A DNA stretch of 64,000 nt, taken from positions 1 to 64,000 of the forward strand of contig MCFL01000116.1 in assembly GCA_002102555.1 (NCBI GenBank). Reading direction: 5' to 3'. This stretch comes from Catenaria anguillulae PL171 (taxonomy: Eukaryota > Blastocladiomycota > Blastocladiomycetes > Blastocladiales > Catenariaceae). Shown piece by piece: positions 61,864 to 64,000 of this stretch (the stretch's first letter is position 1; each line of letters starts with the position of its first letter). A model generated the notes under the pieces. That model was not told the DNA's origin. It saw nothing but the letters and a program-made list of their open reading frames with translations, and made no database searches. A program made the position numbers and the translations under genes.

Positions 61864-61958
61864 TCTTGTATCAATGACAATTCCACAATATAAGTTCACC
61901 ACATAGTTCCATTGTAAACAAGTTCATTCATGATGGAGAAAAAGCAAAACAAGGCCAC

Positions 61959-62816
61959 ATGCAGCTAGCTTCGCTTCAACAAGAAATTCAGATCCTAAAA
62001 ACTGAAAATCAGAAATTGCAAGTTGAAAACATGTCATTGTTGGAAAAACTCAAGGGTTGCACTTGTGAAAGTCATTCAATGGCACAAATAGGTGGTCAGG
62101 CATCTTCTCAAGAACCATCTGTGATTCCAAGACGCAGGACTGTCAATTCTGATACCGCTAGGATCAAGATCCAAAAATTTGATCCCAAAACTGAACAGTG
62201 TATCAAGGTGTACTACTCATACAATGATGTAGTGCAGGAATACCAACCACTGACAAAGTCTAAGATCAGCCATGCAATGGACAAGCATTGTCTCTTGATG
62301 AATTTTAGGTGGAAGAAAGTGGAGGATGGTCAAGAAAATGAAATGGAAGTTGTCAATCTGCAACCCACACAAGAATCATCAAAACCACGAATGGAACCAA
62401 TTGTTCAAATGAACCAAGACAAGTCAGAGATCATCCAGGTGTTCAAAAGCATGGCGCATTGTGCTGATGAATTGAAGAAATCAACAGCATGGGTTCATCA
62501 AACAGTTTGAGGTGGGTTGTGCCGAGGAGGATCCATGTTTGACAAATGGACCAAGGTACCACAAGAGTTGCGACAAGCATTCTTGGAAAAGAGCAATGGT
62601 ATCCTCTACAAAGATGACAAGTCAGTCATCATTCGCACAATCAAGGCAACAGGAGAAACACAGGAATACATTGGCAACAGTATTGAAGTGGCACATCGTA
62701 TCAACATTTCACCGGACAAACTCAAGGAACTGATTGAGAATGGAGAGCAAGAATATGCTGGTTCAACATGGAGGCAAGAAGTTCGCAAAGTTCCAGTGCA
62801 TGTAAATGAAATTTGA
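61959..62816 (+). CDS. HTH/NUMOD-like DNA-binding protein, cassette copy B (in-frame TGA)
   Basis: About 285 codons interrupted by TGA at 62508-62510. A short N-terminal coiled coil (LQQEIQILKTENQKLQVEN) precedes blocks shared with copy A: LLMNFRWKKVE, IVQMNQDKSEIIQVFKSMA with the HTH ADELKKSTAWVHQTV; after the TGA the frame is unchanged, GGLCRGGSMFDKWTKVPQELRQAF, then a second strand-plus-HTH block (AHRINISPDKLKELIENG). Unlike most breaks here this is a substitution-type stop, compatible with a CGA-to-TGA change, readthrough, or recent death. It could make two proteins. Confidence 0.6.
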
Positions 62817-62848
62817 AAACACAATTGTCACATTGAAAATACAAAAAC

Positions 62849-63307
62849 TCATTCCACCTTGCGAATTTGGCACCCCTTGCAAATACCACTCCCCTTGAGA
62901 GCATTGTGAACAGCTACCTTGGACACACCAAGGTGCTCTGCAGCATCCTTGGCAGTGTCGAATTCGATCCACTTTCCATCCTGCTTGACAGCCACAGGGC
63001 ACTTGCGAGAACGTGGACCAGTCTGGATCTTGTTGCGCTTGAGAGAAGGCAGCTTGGCAGCATCCATTTCAAACTGGTACTGAGTTGTTGATGAAATTTC
63101 CAACTTGTCATAGTCGTCTGGGCTGATGCGTTCCACAGTCCACTTGTCAATCTTGTTGTTGTGAAGCACCAGGTAGGCCTTGATATCCTTGACAATGTCC
63201 ACGGCACGGGACAAATCCGCGAGGGAAATGTACTTGGCAACAGGCTTGCCAAGCTCGTCAACAACTTTGACACGTTGGGCACGAGAGAGGACAGCTTGAC
63301 GGTTCAT
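62849..63307 (-). CDS. NUMOD-like DNA-binding protein
   Basis: A 152-residue protein. The N-terminal half (ISLADLSRAVDIVKDIKAYL) is helical; the C-terminal part, CPVAVKQDGKWIEFDTAKDAAEHLGVSKVAVHNALKGSG then GCQIRKVE, is a strand followed by an HTH as in NUMOD1-type modules of homing endonucleases. No nuclease domain is present, so it may act in trans or as a regulator. TATAAAAGG with a C-tract lies upstream. Codons are G/C-richer than neighbours. Confidence 0.65.
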   Translation of the reverse strand: MNRQAVLSRAQRVKVVDELGKPVAKYISLADLSRAVDIVKDIKAYLVLHNNKIDKWTVERISPDDYDKLEISSTTQYQFEMDAAKLPSLKRNKIQTGPRSRKCPVAVKQDGKWIEFDTAKDAAEHLGVSKVAVHNALKGSGICKGCQIRKVE

Positions 63308-63344
63308 TTTGTGTGGAGTTGAGTGATGGGAACAGACAAGGGAG

Positions 63345-63366
63345 TGGGGGGTGGTTGCCTTTTATA
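63345..63366 (-). promoter_or_regulatory. TATAAAAGGC box plus C6 tract
   Basis: On the minus strand TATAAAAGGC (63357-63366), then CCACCCCCCACTCCC, with the ATG 63307 about 40 bases farther. Very similar to the arrangement before 51445. Confidence 0.5.
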
Positions 63367-63460
63367 GTGTTCATGAACTCGCGTCAGTGACTCACTCAAA
63401 AATGTCACCCCAAGTGCAAACTGGTTTGAGATTTGAGAACAATACATTCAATCGGATACA

Positions 63461-64000
63461 TTACACACATTTGACAAAGTCTTTTTTGAACAAGGAAAGA
63501 GATTCTGGGTCCATGGCAGAGCCAAGTTGAGAAGCATCCACCTTTTCAACTTTCCAGTGATGAATTGTGTACCCTTTTTCCGCCAAAACTTTTGAAAGAA
63601 ACTTGATTCCAAGAGCTTGGCTTGCAGATGCAATGGAAAGGAACCACGCATCTGTGTTTCCAGTAGCGCTGTTGATGAACTTGATACCAACAGCCCTGGC
63701 ATGAGGAACATGTTGGATTGGCTTACGGCGCTTGACAGAAGTGGACAAAGTGGCACTTGCGTCGGTTTCGTCATCAGGAACAGAAGATTGGTCAAAGTAA
63801 AAGGTGGCTAGATGACAAGCCATGCGCTGAATGTGACCAAGGAACTCGTCAAGTTGGAAATCCTTCTTGGCATAGTTACAAGCCGAGCAGCATGGCATGC
63901 AGTTGTCACCTTGGTAGCCAATGCTTGAGTCAATGCGATCTACACCAATTTCCTGGCCGCGCAGTTGAAGGCGAGAAATCCCACACAGGTAGCACTCAAT
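63461..64000 (-). CDS. HNH endonuclease, 5' end cut by window
   Basis: The frame is open to the last base, so the N-terminus lies outside the window. Zinc and HNH pattern: CYLCG at the edge, then GVDRIDSSIGYQGDNCMPCCSACNYAKKDF, a strongly typical HNH core of phage and giant-virus homing nucleases. A C-terminal segment (VGIKFINSATGNTDAWFLSIASASQALGI) is strand-plus-HTH as in NUMOD modules. It ends at 63461 with no convincing terminator. Fits the mobile-gene island around the MCP. (Longest motif quoted by parts: GVDRIDSS, NCMPCCSACN.). Confidence 0.78.
   Translation of the reverse strand: MECYLCGISRLQLRGQEIGVDRIDSSIGYQGDNCMPCCSACNYAKKDFQLDEFLGHIQRMACHLATFYFDQSSVPDDETDASATLSTSVKRRKPIQHVPHARAVGIKFINSATGNTDAWFLSIASASQALGIKFLSKVLAEKGYTIHHWKVEKVDASQLGSAMDPESLSLFKKDFVKCV

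Overview
The window reads as part of the genome of a large DNA virus of the phylum Nucleocytoviricota. It carries a jelly-roll major capsid protein (MCP), a D5-type primase-helicase, a VLTF3-like late transcription factor, a chlorovirus-type ATP-dependent DNA ligase, dUTPase, a virion papain-like protease, a giant-virus Ser/Thr kinase, and many small single-membrane-span proteins. Genes are tightly packed on both strands with gaps of 0-190 bases, and no tRNA, rRNA or CRISPR array was seen. Several genes resemble families I know from mimivirus-like viruses, whereas the ligase and the short MCP look phycodnavirus-like. I therefore leave the family open; a protist or algal host is inferred.

Layout: 0-0.3 kb holds the end of GDP-mannose 4,6-dehydratase. 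0.3-3.5 kb holds virion-like and small proteins, one with a candidate spliceosomal intron. 3.5-13.2 kb is a giant phage-like fibre gene on the minus strand. 13.2-22.9 kb holds structural, ankyrin/F-box-like, RBR E3 ligase and VLTF3 genes. 23-25.7 kb is the D5 primase-helicase, frame-broken three times. 26.4-27.6 kb holds dUTPase and an AA11-like lytic polysaccharide monooxygenase (LPMO). 27.7-32.9 kb is a second giant fibre. 33-43 kb holds RING/SWIM-RING proteins, a possible ssDNA-binding protein, virion membrane proteins, kinase and deaminase. 43-46 kb holds diubiquitin with a novel tail, an ERCC4 nuclease and GDP-fucose synthase. 46-52 kb holds small proteins, papain-like protease, GIY-YIG and ankyrin-like genes. 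52.9-56.1 kb is a Tc1/mariner-type element carrying a Fanzor (TnpB-like) nuclease, inserted in a viral gene. 56.4-58.3 kb holds a GNAT acetyltransferase and DNA ligase. 58.3-64 kb is the MCP flanked on both sides by inverted copies of a two-gene nuclease/HTH cassette, then a NUMOD-like gene and a partial HNH endonuclease.

Themes: (i) attachment and surface chemistry, with two fibres of roughly 1,700 and 3,200 residues, two smaller fibre-like proteins, a complete GDP-fucose branch and an LPMO that may act on host-surface polysaccharide; (ii) remodelling of host ubiquitin signalling, with ubiquitin, RBR, RING and SWIM-RING proteins and F-box-like ankyrin proteins; (iii) replication, repair and nucleotide supply; (iv) a dense load of selfish nucleases around the capsid gene.

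Three recurring upstream motifs suggest promoter classes: ATCGAT 30-65 nt before replication, nucleotide and regulatory genes; T7-T9 followed by CT 16-28 nt before virion genes; and a TATA box plus C-tract before ankyrin-like and HTH genes. Several genes are broken by single-base indels, often in homopolymers, which looks more like long-read assembly error than gene death. All starts were chosen by eye; positions of frame breaks are approximate to a few bases.
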